NCBI GenBank assembly: GCA_003326205.1
Contig: LWTK01000056.1
Span: 16,236-80,235 of the forward strand
Reading direction: 5' to 3'
DNA: 64,000 bases
Origin: Nostoc sp. ATCC 43529
GTDB taxonomy: Bacteria > Cyanobacteriota > Cyanobacteriia > Cyanobacteriales > Nostocaceae
Shown here: positions 44,267-52,820 of the stretch, piece by piece
How the letters are laid out: every line of letters begins with the position of its first letter
How positions within the stretch are numbered: position 1 is the stretch's first letter
Position numbers and translations under genes: made by a program
Notes under the pieces: generated by a model
Seen by the model: only the letters and a program-made list of their open reading frames with translations
The model's database searches: none
What the model was told of the DNA's origin: nothing

Positions 44267-45262
44267 ATGGCTATATTTAAGGTCATGACTTGGAATGTAG
44301 AGAATTTATTCTCTTTGGGTGATAATTTTAGCCCTAAAACAGAAGCAGAATATACAGAAAAATTGAATAGCTTAGCTAGTATAATTCTGACTCTCGATCC
44401 TGATGTGTTAGCTGTTCAAGAAGTTGGAGATCTGAAGGCATTTACAGAATTGTTAGCACTGTTAGAAGGGCGCTATCCGCATACATGTGTATCTGCATTT
44501 CCAGACCCTCGCGGAATTAGAGTTGGGTTTTTTTCAAAAATAGCGATCGCCGAACAGGAAGATATCATAAATTTTCCTGAAGGTGGCTTTTCTAAAGTCA
44601 TTAGTCAAGATACAGAAGGAAACTTAACCGAAGTTAACCGCATGGGTCGGGGCGCTTTGCGAATTCTTGTCAAACCTCAAGAAAATATTTTTATTCATAT
44701 CATCAATGCACACTTCAAGTCTAAACTGCTAACTTTTCCTTCAACAAACGATAATCCCCGATTTGCTCCCAAAGATGAAAATGAGCGAAGTCTAGTTGCT
44801 GGATTAGCACTTATAAAGCGGACAGCAGAAGCAGTTGCATTGCGTATCAAAGCAAATGATTTACTAAAAAATAATGCTAACCAAGGTCTGATTGTTCTAG
44901 GAGATTTAAATGATGTACCATCTGCTGCTACTACTCAGATTCTTCAAGGACCGGGTGGTAGCGAAATTGGGACACGCGGGTTTAATTTGCTAGACAAGGG
45001 AGATGATACCAGATTATTTAACCTAGCTCCTTTGATTGATGAAAAAAGACGATACTCACGTATTTTCCAGAACAACAAGGAGTTAATAGATCATATTTTT
45101 GTTAGTCAGGAATTGTTACCTGATAAACCGCGCAAATTACCACAAGTAGACAGCTATATCGATGCTATGGATGGTTTACCTTCTGTTAGTAATGACCCAA
45201 ATTTAAGGCGAGGGAAACCTGGATCAGACCACGCACCAATAATTGCAGTTTTTGATTTATGA
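44267..45262 (+). CDS. endonuclease/exonuclease/phosphatase (EEP) family protein
   Basis: 331 residues with the complete EEP fold signature: MTWNVENLF (Asn ligand), DVLAVQEVG (metal-binding Glu), INAHFKSKL (His), VLGDLNDVPS (Asp/Asn pair), LIDHIFVS, and GSDHAPIIAVF (Asp-His). All catalytic residues of Mg-dependent DNase I-like enzymes are therefore present. There is no signal peptide, so it is presumably cytoplasmic or secreted without one. The substrate could be DNA, RNA or a phosphoester. The next gene downstream on the same strand is the EndoU-lamin-tail protein. Confidence 0.88.
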   Translation: MAIFKVMTWNVENLFSLGDNFSPKTEAEYTEKLNSLASIILTLDPDVLAVQEVGDLKAFTELLALLEGRYPHTCVSAFPDPRGIRVGFFSKIAIAEQEDIINFPEGGFSKVISQDTEGNLTEVNRMGRGALRILVKPQENIFIHIINAHFKSKLLTFPSTNDNPRFAPKDENERSLVAGLALIKRTAEAVALRIKANDLLKNNANQGLIVLGDLNDVPSAATTQILQGPGGSEIGTRGFNLLDKGDDTRLFNLAPLIDEKRRYSRIFQNNKELIDHIFVSQELLPDKPRKLPQVDSYIDAMDGLPSVSNDPNLRRGKPGSDHAPIIAVFDL

Positions 45263-45302
45263 ATATGCATTAAAATTGCATATTTCGGTATAAAAATGTC
45301 AT

Positions 45303-45342
45303 TTATCATTGTTCATTTATTTTTATAAATGAACAATGATAA
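45303..45342. terminator. 17-bp hairpin downstream of the EEP gene
   Basis: TTATCATTGTTCATTTA and its exact complement flank the loop TTTTTA, 40 bases after the stop. No T-run follows, so efficiency as an intrinsic terminator is uncertain. It separates the EEP and EndoU genes. Confidence 0.5.
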
Positions 45343-45404
45343 GGGACGAGGAAATAAAATAATACCAATTTTAAAAAAGAATGCAACAAATAGACAACTT
45401 GTAG

Positions 45405-45424
45405 AGACGCGATGAATCGCGTCT
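45405..45424. repeat. AGACGCGAT palindromic repeat
   Basis: AGACGCGAT, GA, ATCGCGTCT forms a perfect hairpin. It is the same family as the arms at 36850-36914. Confidence 0.6.
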
Positions 45425-45554
45425 TCAATCAAAGATACGTCACTATCGAATTCTAGATGTGTTGTAAGAATTCACGAGCATTTTTGGTTCCACTACTAAC
45501 TGCTAAATTCTTAATAATTTTTAGCTAAATTCAATTCTGTTTATCAAAAAAGCT

Positions 45555-45578
45555 TGACACTAAGTTTTTACTGTCAAA
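45555..45578 (+). promoter_or_regulatory. inverted repeat upstream of the EndoU gene
   Basis: TTGACA at 45555-45560 and TGTCAA at 45573-45578 are symmetric around 12 bases, 28 bp before the ATG. TTGACA could be a -35 box and the dyad a repressor site, but no good -10 box follows. The RBS AGGAG is at 45591-45595. Confidence 0.3.
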
Positions 45579-45605
45579 AAACAAGAAATTAGGAGTAGTA
45601 ATAAC

Positions 45606-46940
45606 ATGGCTGCCGATCCAAATATTTACGATAAAATCTGGGAAGCTGATACTAACCGGTTTTCGGTAAGTGTACGTGATACCGAGGGAAATTGGGTTGA
45701 CCCAGATGCCGATATCCTACTCGACCATCAAGTGAAAGCAGCAGGAGATAAATGGACTGATTTGGCAGTTCGACCTCTGTTTCATAAAGTTAAAGATGAA
45801 CGCTTTGTAGATGGCACTTATGCTGCTTTAATTCAATTATTTGATAATTATTTGGTGAATTACCGCGACCCGGAAGAGTTTACAGAACAGGAAAACGATG
45901 AAATTAATAAATTCCTTGACCTGTTACTAGATACTGAACCGATGAAAATTGCCTATGATTACATCGTCAATGGTCTTAGAAAACCAATCTCAAAGGATGA
46001 GTTTCGCAGAGATATTAATCAAATCTGGTTTGAACCATTCACCAATTATTTTGGAGATGATATAGTCGATTACTGTTCTGGATTTGAACATGTATTTGTT
46101 GGCGAGGGTAAATTTAATCCACGGGGTGGCCCGCGTTGGGGAGAGATTAGTGGTTATCACAACTGGGTGAAGTTTTATTTAGATGAAGCCAAGGGACGAG
46201 TAAATTTTCTCGGTACACAGTATAAGTTACCTGGGATTTCTGAGGTGCAAAATCCCCACGTAGTAACGCTACAAATGACGTGGATACTGAGTAATATGGC
46301 TGGTGACCCTGTGGCCCAAATTTTTAAGCAGCGGGGAGGCTTTTTTGTAGGTGTCAGTCCAGAATGTGATTTTGCTCTGGGAACTGTAGCCTACTACGAG
46401 TCAGTTCAAAATTTGACTACAAATGAACGGCGGGCTGTGACTATTCAAGGCGGAAATTATAACTTGGTAATTTTCCGCGAGACAACTAAAGACAAGGAAC
46501 GGGGCAAACACATACGCTCATTTTATCCAGAATTCCGGGGTGGCGGAGACTTTGAGCCTTTGCCGCGTCCTGGTAGTGGCCCGATCTCGCGTCCACTTGA
46601 AGATGTACAAATCCAAAGCGGGCCAGTAGTTGTAGCCGCAGCACTCCCAAATCCAGAAAGATCGGAATCGGGGGAATGGGTGGAGTTAAAAAATATATCC
46701 TCAACACCAATTGCGTTAGATGGGTGGTTTCTCACAGATAAAGCCGGTCGGCGGCGGATATTGGAGGGAACATTAGCACCTGATGAGCAAAAACAATTTA
46801 TTGTGCGGACAAATAGTCCTCTGTCTATGCAACTCGGTAATTCTGGCGGTCAGATTGGACTTTATCAACCAGATGGCGAAATGATTGCTTCAGTGTTTTA
46901 TAAAAAAGCTGCGGAGGGGAAAGTTATCAACTTTTTATAA
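45606..46940 (+). CDS. EndoU (XendoU-type) endoribonuclease with lamin-tail domain
   Basis: 444 residues. Residues about 5-300 match the eukaryotic-type EndoU fold: SGFEHVFVGEG (H162, with E161 and E167), SGYHNWVKFYL (H185) and FFVGVSPECDFALGT, corresponding to the XendoU blocks around its two catalytic histidines and lysine. K241, just before the last block, is a plausible third residue. XendoU enzymes cut single-stranded RNA at uridines with metal help. A linker (315-335, Pro/Gly-rich) leads to a lamin-tail domain (338-440): NPERSESGEWVELKN, LDGWFLTDKAG, QIGLYQPDG. No signal peptide is seen. It may pair functionally with the EEP nuclease upstream; that is inference. Confidence 0.82.
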   Translation: MAADPNIYDKIWEADTNRFSVSVRDTEGNWVDPDADILLDHQVKAAGDKWTDLAVRPLFHKVKDERFVDGTYAALIQLFDNYLVNYRDPEEFTEQENDEINKFLDLLLDTEPMKIAYDYIVNGLRKPISKDEFRRDINQIWFEPFTNYFGDDIVDYCSGFEHVFVGEGKFNPRGGPRWGEISGYHNWVKFYLDEAKGRVNFLGTQYKLPGISEVQNPHVVTLQMTWILSNMAGDPVAQIFKQRGGFFVGVSPECDFALGTVAYYESVQNLTTNERRAVTIQGGNYNLVIFRETTKDKERGKHIRSFYPEFRGGGDFEPLPRPGSGPISRPLEDVQIQSGPVVVAAALPNPERSESGEWVELKNISSTPIALDGWFLTDKAGRRRILEGTLAPDEQKQFIVRTNSPLSMQLGNSGGQIGLYQPDGEMIASVFYKKAAEGKVINFL

Positions 46941-46947
46941 CTAAAGA

Positions 46948-46976
46948 ACTCAGAATTCAGAATTCAGAATTCAGAT
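46948..46976. repeat. AATTCAG heptamer repeat
   Basis: Four consecutive copies of A(A/C)TCAGA-type heptamers just after the EndoU stop. Related copies follow the P-type ATPase gene. Confidence 0.6.
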
Positions 46977-47227
46977 GTAGGGTGTGTTATGGCGTAGCCT
47001 AACGCACCCAACTGTTAGGCCGTGCGATAGCTTTGGCGTAACTAAAGAATTCAGAATTCAGTATGAATTGGAGTTTGAGTGTCGATTGTTAAAGCTTATA
47101 GCACAGTAAAGGTGTGCCCTAAACTGTATTTTCCCCCAGTAAAAACTGCTGCATTTACGAGAATTTTTTCAAAATAAATTATAGTAATTCTCTAAATTCG
47201 GCAACAGATTCAAACTTCAAACCGAGA

Positions 47228-47357
47228 TAAGTAGATAGACATAATTAAATGTAAGATTGAAGCTTTGTTCGTAGTAAGCGATTTATCGCTCCTAACAGAC
47301 GTTTTAAGGACTAAAGTCCATACTACGAACTTTAGTTTAATTGAGTCTTTCTACTTA
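47228..47357 (-). mobile_element. MITE copy C (130 bp, TA-flanked, inverted)
   Basis: Reverse complement of copy B with one base difference. It is flanked by TA on both sides and contains the internal palindromes AGCGATTTATCGCT and GGACTAAAGTCC. Confidence 0.85.
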
Positions 47358-47428
47358 CAATGTAAATTTCACAAACTGCGTAGCTTGCTTACTGCTTTGC
47401 GGGTATTGCGAATTGGTTAATACCAATT

Positions 47429-47462
47429 AAAAAAACCGCCACTATATTAACTAGGACGGTTT
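47429..47462 (-). terminator. terminator-like hairpin beyond the DUF362 gene
   Basis: AAACCGCC and GGACGGTTT can pair with one bulge. On the minus strand seven T follow. It is about 245 bp beyond the DUF362 stop, so it could close that transcript. Confidence 0.45.
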
Positions 47463-47707
47463 GGTTAAGCAATCGGAGGGTAATTACAGATTACTTTGCT
47501 AATAAATGAAATTGCTGTAACCAAGTTTGCAATTTTATATTGGGCATGGGGCATGGGGCACTTGTACTGAGCGTAGTCGTTGGCGCAGCCTCTCGTAGAG
47601 AAGTATGGGGCATTGGGCAAAGGGCAAGGAGCAAAGGGGAAAAGAAAGATCCCTGCTTTTACCTTTTCCCTTTTACCTTTCCCCAAGGCGAAGCCACCCC
47701 CCAGTCC

Positions 47708-48679
47708 CTAGTTTCTGGCGTAAACCCTCATTGGTTCCTTGATAAACCGGGTGTAAAGATGCTTAAACGTAGATTTAATAACGCGGGGCATACCAAAATC
47801 GATAGGCATTAATTTGTCTGGTAGCCGCCAATCTTCTATTTTTAATAAGTCGGGATTTAAATGTGGAAATTCTATGGCAGCAAGTTCTGGACAAATTCCT
47901 AATCTTTGGGAAGCTGCAACTGTAGGTACTTGTTCGGGAGGAACATTAAGGATTTCCACCATTGCTCGATCTAGGGCAAATATATCTGATGCAGCTGCTA
48001 GAATGCCCAGTTGGCGAGGTTCACCGTTACTAGGGCCGTTGCCTTCATGACCGATGATGCCATCTAATATGGTTAAGTTAGGGTTAATTGTCCTGGCAGT
48101 TTCTACTAACATTTCGGCAAATCTGTTGGCGTCTTTTCCGGCTTCCATGTGCCACCAAGCTTTCATTTTGCCGGGAACGCAACCAAACAAGTTTTTCACG
48201 CCCAAGGTTAATGTCAACTGGACATGGGATTTGACTTTCGGTAGGTTAATCACCACATCTGCTTCCATTGCTTCTTTAGATAGCCGTAGGTGGTTAAAAT
48301 TATCGCTGACGGTTTGGTAACGCTGTCCGTGAAAATCGATGATGGGAATGTTGAGTTCTTCTAAAATAGCCAGATAGCCATTTGCCACTGCTACACCCTT
48401 GGCGCTGCCAAAAGCCGGACTGTCACCCAAAAATGGCTTTCCGCCAACTTCAATTACCATTTGGGCAACTGCGTAAACTAGTTCTGCACGCGTGATACAC
48501 TCTTTACCAGGACGCGCACCTGTCAGTAGATTAGGTTTGAGTAAAACGCGATCGCCCTTTTTCACAAATGCTGCCATTCCTCCAAAAGGTTCCAGCAATG
48601 TCACTAAAGATTCTCGTAAAGCCTCTCGTTCGTAAGAAGTAGCCCGAATCAGGCTCACAGATGGTTTTTGAGTCTGCAT
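47708..48679 (-). CDS. DUF362 domain protein
   Basis: 323 residues of the DUF362 family. Blocks seen are DRVLLKPNLLTG, LGDSPAFGSAKGV, VINLPKVKSHVQLTLTLGVKNLFG, ILDGIIGHEGNGPSNGEPR and DRAMVEIL. The C-terminal ferredoxin domain present in some relatives is absent. The biochemical role of the family is not established; the LPK-x-KSH motif recurs across members. The ATG at 48679 (MQTQKPSVSLIRA) was chosen over an upstream in-frame ATG at 48712. It lies 50 bp downstream of the P-loop ATPase gene on the same strand, so co-transcription is likely. Confidence 0.8.
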   Translation of the reverse strand: MQTQKPSVSLIRATSYEREALRESLVTLLEPFGGMAAFVKKGDRVLLKPNLLTGARPGKECITRAELVYAVAQMVIEVGGKPFLGDSPAFGSAKGVAVANGYLAILEELNIPIIDFHGQRYQTVSDNFNHLRLSKEAMEADVVINLPKVKSHVQLTLTLGVKNLFGCVPGKMKAWWHMEAGKDANRFAEMLVETARTINPNLTILDGIIGHEGNGPSNGEPRQLGILAAASDIFALDRAMVEILNVPPEQVPTVAASQRLGICPELAAIEFPHLNPDLLKIEDWRLPDKLMPIDFGMPRVIKSTFKHLYTRFIKEPMRVYARN

Positions 48680-48729
48680 AAATAATAAGTTACGAGTAGT
48701 GAATAGCGCCAACAGTCAACAGTCACTTA

Positions 48730-49812
48730 CTAACTTAACCTCTGCCGTAACCACAAAGCTAATAAAGGTAATGCCAGTTGATAACCTTGTTCAGCACTGT
48801 AGATTAAACCTTTGTGCTGTAATCCACTCAGGGAACCCTGAAGGCTGCCACCTCTTGAAAGACCATGTTTTTGAATATATTCTTTACTTTGTGGCTTATC
48901 TGTAGGATCTAAAGCTAAAGATTCCAAAAGATGCACTTGATTTGCTGGTAATAACATCAGCAAAGATTCAAATGTTAAAGATAAATCTTTGAGCAATCCT
49001 TCTATTGCCTGTTGCACTGCTGCTTCACTAATTAAACCATCAGGATAAGAAAAAGTTTGCAGGCGGCGAACTATGGCCATAGCGTCGCCAATGTGTCCTT
49101 GTACAGCATCTAAAAATAATTGCAGTGCTTGAGAGCGAGGATCGAATTTTAGCTTTTGTGTATGCAATATTTCCCTTGCCCATAATGCTAAAACATCGTT
49201 AGCTAAAGGCGATAATTGTATAGTCTCTAAGGGGTAGTTCGTTTCATCTGTTTGATGACTTGTTTCAGCGATTGTTGCTACTAAAACATAGCTGACATGA
49301 GTTTGCACATTGATTTCTTGCCTAAATGTAGCTTCCCACAAATGATTGCGATCCCAAGAACGAATATGGGGAAAGCTTTGCAAAATCAGCACCACACGCT
49401 TATTCAAACTAGTAGCCATAATTTGCAGCAACTTGAGCAAAATTTCAAATGCCTGCCATAGCTGCTTTTGATTGAGGGAACGCAATAGCTTGAGTTTGCC
49501 TTCTGGATGAAAGACAAAAAACTCATTGCCATAGTTGCTTACCCAATCTTGAATTTGTGCTGCTTGCCAGTTATGACTAATAGCCTCTGCTAACAGTTGA
49601 ATAAATCTCTCTCCATCGATCGCCCGGATACAATCTATCTCCAAAACCATCGCCCCAACTTCTTGGGTAGCCACTCGTACTAGAGTTCGCCGCCCGCTAC
49701 CCGGTACGCCAGTAATCAACAAGTCTCCATCTTGCGCCAGCACTTCGACAATGCGCTGAAATTCCAGCGATCGCCCAATCAATTGTAAAGAAGTAGACAG
49801 TTCCAAACTCAC
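48730..49812 (-). CDS. AAA/STAND-type P-loop ATPase
   Basis: 360 residues with a Walker A motif GVPGSGRRT (about 35-43) after LIGRSLEFQRIVEVL, the typical start of AAA/STAND ATPases. A Walker B-like strand is VVLILQSF, without the usual acidic pair, so ATP hydrolysis is not certain. The segment GHIGDAMAIVRRLQTF resembles the lid helices. The C-terminal 90 residues form a winged-helix-like domain (VHLLESLALDPTDKPQSKEY, then GSLQGSLSGLQHKGLI). The function is unknown. It is the first gene of a probable two-gene unit with the DUF362 gene. Confidence 0.7.
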   Translation of the reverse strand: MSLELSTSLQLIGRSLEFQRIVEVLAQDGDLLITGVPGSGRRTLVRVATQEVGAMVLEIDCIRAIDGERFIQLLAEAISHNWQAAQIQDWVSNYGNEFFVFHPEGKLKLLRSLNQKQLWQAFEILLKLLQIMATSLNKRVVLILQSFPHIRSWDRNHLWEATFRQEINVQTHVSYVLVATIAETSHQTDETNYPLETIQLSPLANDVLALWAREILHTQKLKFDPRSQALQLFLDAVQGHIGDAMAIVRRLQTFSYPDGLISEAAVQQAIEGLLKDLSLTFESLLMLLPANQVHLLESLALDPTDKPQSKEYIQKHGLSRGGSLQGSLSGLQHKGLIYSAEQGYQLALPLLALWLRQRLS

Positions 49813-49917
49813 TACTTTTCGCCCTTGGTTTTAATCCCCACCATCATGGCAAGCATACTCACTTCAATGCTTCCTGAGCAACCATTGAAGCTAACTATGA
49901 TTTGTATCAAATTTTAT

Positions 49918-49974
49918 TAGTGCTTATTTTAGATTAGCACTTATTTTTAGTGCTATTAAATAATTAACACTAAA
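49918..49974. promoter_or_regulatory. TAGTGCT/AGCACTA inverted repeats upstream of the P-type ATPase
   Basis: Four copies of a TAGTGCT-like unit in alternating orientation (TAGTGCTTA, TAGCACTTA, TAGTGCTAT, TAACACTA) lie in the 65 bases before the ATG of the ATPase gene, in the divergent spacer. They could bind a repressor, but might be chance AT-rich repeats. Confidence 0.35.
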
Positions 49975-49986
49975 AGTTTATCAACT

Positions 49987-52734
49987 ATGGCACAGGCAGT
50001 ATTCACCATCACACCCGAAGAGAAACAGTCTGCTGTTTGGCATACATTGGAAATTCCCGAAGCGATCGCTCGTTTAAATACTGATGCTGAGAATGGCTTA
50101 AGTAGTGCAGTAGCCAAAAAGCTATTGTCTGAGGTGGGGGCAAACGAACTCACAGGTAAGAAAAGCAAACCTTGGTGGTTAAAATTTTTACTTCAATTTA
50201 ACCAACCACTGCTGATTATTTTGTTGTGTGCGGGTTTAGTCAAGGCTGTAACTGGCAGCTTGGTGAACGCTGGGGTAATTTGGGGTGTGACTACCACCAA
50301 CGCCATCATTGGGTTTATTCAGGAATCGAAAGCTGAAGGTGCGATCGCCGCCCTTGCCAAAGCCATCACCACAGAAGCCACCGTTATCCGTGATGGTCAA
50401 AAAATACGTATTTCTTCCAGTGAGTTAGTACCTGGAGATATTGTATTACTAACTTCTGGTGATAAAGTCCCAGCAGATTTACGGTTGATTCAAGTTAAAA
50501 ATTTACAGGTGGATGAATCTGCCTTGACTGGTGAATCTGTAGCGGTAGAAAAAAATACTCAAATTATCAAGCCCGATACTGCTTTAGCCGAACGCAAAAA
50601 CATGGCTTATGCGGGTGGCTTCGTTACCTTTGGGCAAGGTACTGGTGTTGTAGTTGCCACAGGTAACACCACAGAAACAGGGCGAATTTCCCAGTTAATG
50701 GAACAACATACCGATATTTCTACCCCATTAACCAGAAAATTCGATAAATTCAGCCAGAATTGGCTGTATATGGTCTTAGGTTTGGCAACCCTCTGCTTCG
50801 TAGTGGGATTAAGCTTTCGAGGTTTTCAAGAAGCTTTAGAAGCAGCAGTCGCTTTAACAGTCAGTGCCATTCCTGAAGGATTACCAGCAGTAGTTACAGT
50901 TACGTTAGCCATAGGTGTTTCCCGCATGGCACGACGCAACGCGATTATCCGCAAATTGCCAGCTGTAGAAACCTTAGGGAGTGCAACTGTTATTTGTTCC
51001 GATAAAACCGGGACTTTGACAGAAAACCAGATGACAGTACAAGCAATTTATACTGGGGGACATCAATATACTGTCAGTGGTATTGGTTACACACCAGACG
51101 GCGAAATCTTGATAGATGAGAAACCTGCGAACCTCAACAGCGATAAGGGTTTGCAAGAATGCTTAATTGCCGGGTTGTTGTGTAATGACTCCCACTTAGA
51201 AAAGAAGAATGGTAGGTGGGTAGTTATGGGAGATCCTACGGAAGGGGCGTTAATTACATCCGCAAACAAAGCAGGTTTTAGCCACCCAACCTTAGCCAAA
51301 CAAATGCCGAGGTTAGATGCAATTCCCTTTGAATCAGACTTTCAATACATGGCGACTTTACACGCCACACCCCAAGGTAAGACTATCTATGTTAAGGGTT
51401 CAGTCGAGGCAATTCTTCAGCGCTGCACCTTGATGTTGAACACTGAGGGACAACCCCGCCCGTTAGATTGTGTAGAAACATTACGACAAACTAGCATCGA
51501 ACGGGAAGTCAATATTATGGCACGGCAAGGCTTACGGGTATTAGCTTTGGCGAAGAAAGCAGTACCCGATAGACAAAATACACTCGATCATCCAGATATT
51601 GCTACTGGGTTAGTTTTCATCGGCTTGCAGGGAATGATCGATCCGCCGCGTGAGAGTGCCATTAAGGCGGTGCAAGCCTGTCAGGAAGCTGGGATTCAAG
51701 TCAAAATGATTACTGGCGATCATGCTATCACGGCACAAGCGATCGCCCGCCGTATGGGTATCAACAAAAATGGTTCAGTTCTGGCTTTCACAGGTGCAGA
51801 ACTAGCAGAAATGGATAAAACAGAACTCGCCCAAGTTGCCGAAGAAGGTGTAGTTTTTGCCCGTGTTGCCCCAGAACAAAAACTGCGTTTAGTTGAAGCC
51901 TTGCAATCAAAAGGTGAAATCGTGGCTATGACAGGAGATGGTGTCAACGATGCGCCGGCTTTAAAACAAGCAGATATTGGGATTGCGATGGGTGGTGCTG
52001 GTACAGAAGTCGCCAAAGAAGCCGCCGATATGCTGCTAACCGATGATAATTTTGCTTCCATTGAAGCCGCTATAGAAGAAGGAAGGGCGGTATATAAAAA
52101 CCTACTCAAAGCAATTTGCTTTATTTTGCCTGTCAACGGTGGCGAATCAATGACAATTTTAATTAGCACATTATTAGCTAGAGATTTACCAATTTTATCT
52201 TTACAAGTTCTGTGGCTAAATATGCTCAATTCCATCACCATGACAGTGCCTTTAGCCTTTGAGCCAAAAGCGCAAAATGTCATGCAACAAGCACCGCGTC
52301 ATCCTAATGAACCGTTACTTTCAGGCAGTCGTTTAAAAAGAATTTTGGCAATTTCTCTGTTTAACTGGATTGTGATATTTGGAGTATTTGAATATATACG
52401 CCAAACCACAGGCAATATAGATTTAGCGAGAACAATGGCGATTAATTCTTTGATTGCCGGAAGGATATTCTATTTATTGAGCATTAGTCAATTAATCCCG
52501 AATTTGATTGCTAAGATGGATGGCACAATTAAAGAGAATATCGATATACCCGCCATTGGATTTGGGATTTTAGGGGCAATTATTTTACAAATTGTCTTTG
52601 CTCATGTGCCATTGATTAATGAAGTTTTTGAAACAGCACCGTTAAATTTACAGCAGTGGTTGTTGTGTTTAGCAGTAGGTTCACCAATGATTTTCTGGGC
52701 TGCGTTGGTGAATCGTTTCGATCCGCCAAATTGA
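49987..52734 (+). CDS. cation-translocating P-type ATPase (P2 type)
   Basis: 915 residues, inner membrane. The cytoplasmic N-terminus carries an amino-terminal cation-ATPase domain (IPEAIARLNTDAENGL). The actuator motif LTGES, PEGLP in helix 4 (about 296-300), phosphorylation site DKTGTLT (D339), KGSVEAIL in the nucleotide domain, MITGDH and TGDGVNDAPALK are all present. Ten hydrophobic segments are expected. Helix 6 reads LWLNMLNSITMTVPLAFEP rather than the SERCA-type NLVTDGLPA, so the ion is not necessarily calcium; sodium, potassium or calcium are all possible. Its promoter region shares a 174-bp divergent spacer with the AAA ATPase gene. Confidence 0.92.
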   Translation: MAQAVFTITPEEKQSAVWHTLEIPEAIARLNTDAENGLSSAVAKKLLSEVGANELTGKKSKPWWLKFLLQFNQPLLIILLCAGLVKAVTGSLVNAGVIWGVTTTNAIIGFIQESKAEGAIAALAKAITTEATVIRDGQKIRISSSELVPGDIVLLTSGDKVPADLRLIQVKNLQVDESALTGESVAVEKNTQIIKPDTALAERKNMAYAGGFVTFGQGTGVVVATGNTTETGRISQLMEQHTDISTPLTRKFDKFSQNWLYMVLGLATLCFVVGLSFRGFQEALEAAVALTVSAIPEGLPAVVTVTLAIGVSRMARRNAIIRKLPAVETLGSATVICSDKTGTLTENQMTVQAIYTGGHQYTVSGIGYTPDGEILIDEKPANLNSDKGLQECLIAGLLCNDSHLEKKNGRWVVMGDPTEGALITSANKAGFSHPTLAKQMPRLDAIPFESDFQYMATLHATPQGKTIYVKGSVEAILQRCTLMLNTEGQPRPLDCVETLRQTSIEREVNIMARQGLRVLALAKKAVPDRQNTLDHPDIATGLVFIGLQGMIDPPRESAIKAVQACQEAGIQVKMITGDHAITAQAIARRMGINKNGSVLAFTGAELAEMDKTELAQVAEEGVVFARVAPEQKLRLVEALQSKGEIVAMTGDGVNDAPALKQADIGIAMGGAGTEVAKEAADMLLTDDNFASIEAAIEEGRAVYKNLLKAICFILPVNGGESMTILISTLLARDLPILSLQVLWLNMLNSITMTVPLAFEPKAQNVMQQAPRHPNEPLLSGSRLKRILAISLFNWIVIFGVFEYIRQTTGNIDLARTMAINSLIAGRIFYLLSISQLIPNLIAKMDGTIKENIDIPAIGFGILGAIILQIVFAHVPLINEVFETAPLNLQQWLLCLAVGSPMIFWAALVNRFDPPN

Positions 52735-52784
52735 AGAATTCAGAATTCAGAACTCAGAATCAATTATTGCTGTTTTTTTAAATA

Positions 52785-52816
52785 CAATAGGGTAGCACAA
52801 CTGTTCTACCCTATTG
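52785..52816. terminator. hairpin between convergent genes
   Basis: CAATAGGGTAG and CTACCCTATTG form a perfect 11-bp stem with a 10-base loop, 50 bp after the ATPase stop and 5 bp from the aspA stop. There is no good T-run. It probably ends both transcripts. Confidence 0.6.
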
Positions 52817-52820
52817 CATT

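Larger units (their letters stand above)
46941..47707. other. intergenic region with MITE and repeats
   Basis: 767 bases without a gene. It holds an AATTCAG heptamer cluster (46948-46976), a TAACGCACCC/GGGTGTGTTA-type palindrome (about 46980-47012), MITE copy C, a terminator, and low-complexity CATGGGG repeats (47548-47630). Confidence 0.65.

Noticed and set aside
44267..46940. EEP and EndoU genes as one operon
   Set aside because: A 343-bp gap with a 17-bp hairpin and a possible separate regulatory dyad argues against a simple operon; only a functional link is proposed.
47540..47812. 90-codon plus-strand ORF
   Set aside because: It runs through low-complexity CATGGGG repeats and into the antisense of the DUF362 gene.
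49987..52734. Assignment of the P-type ATPase as a calcium pump
   Set aside because: Helix 6 lacks the SERCA-type NxxTD motif, so the ion was left open.
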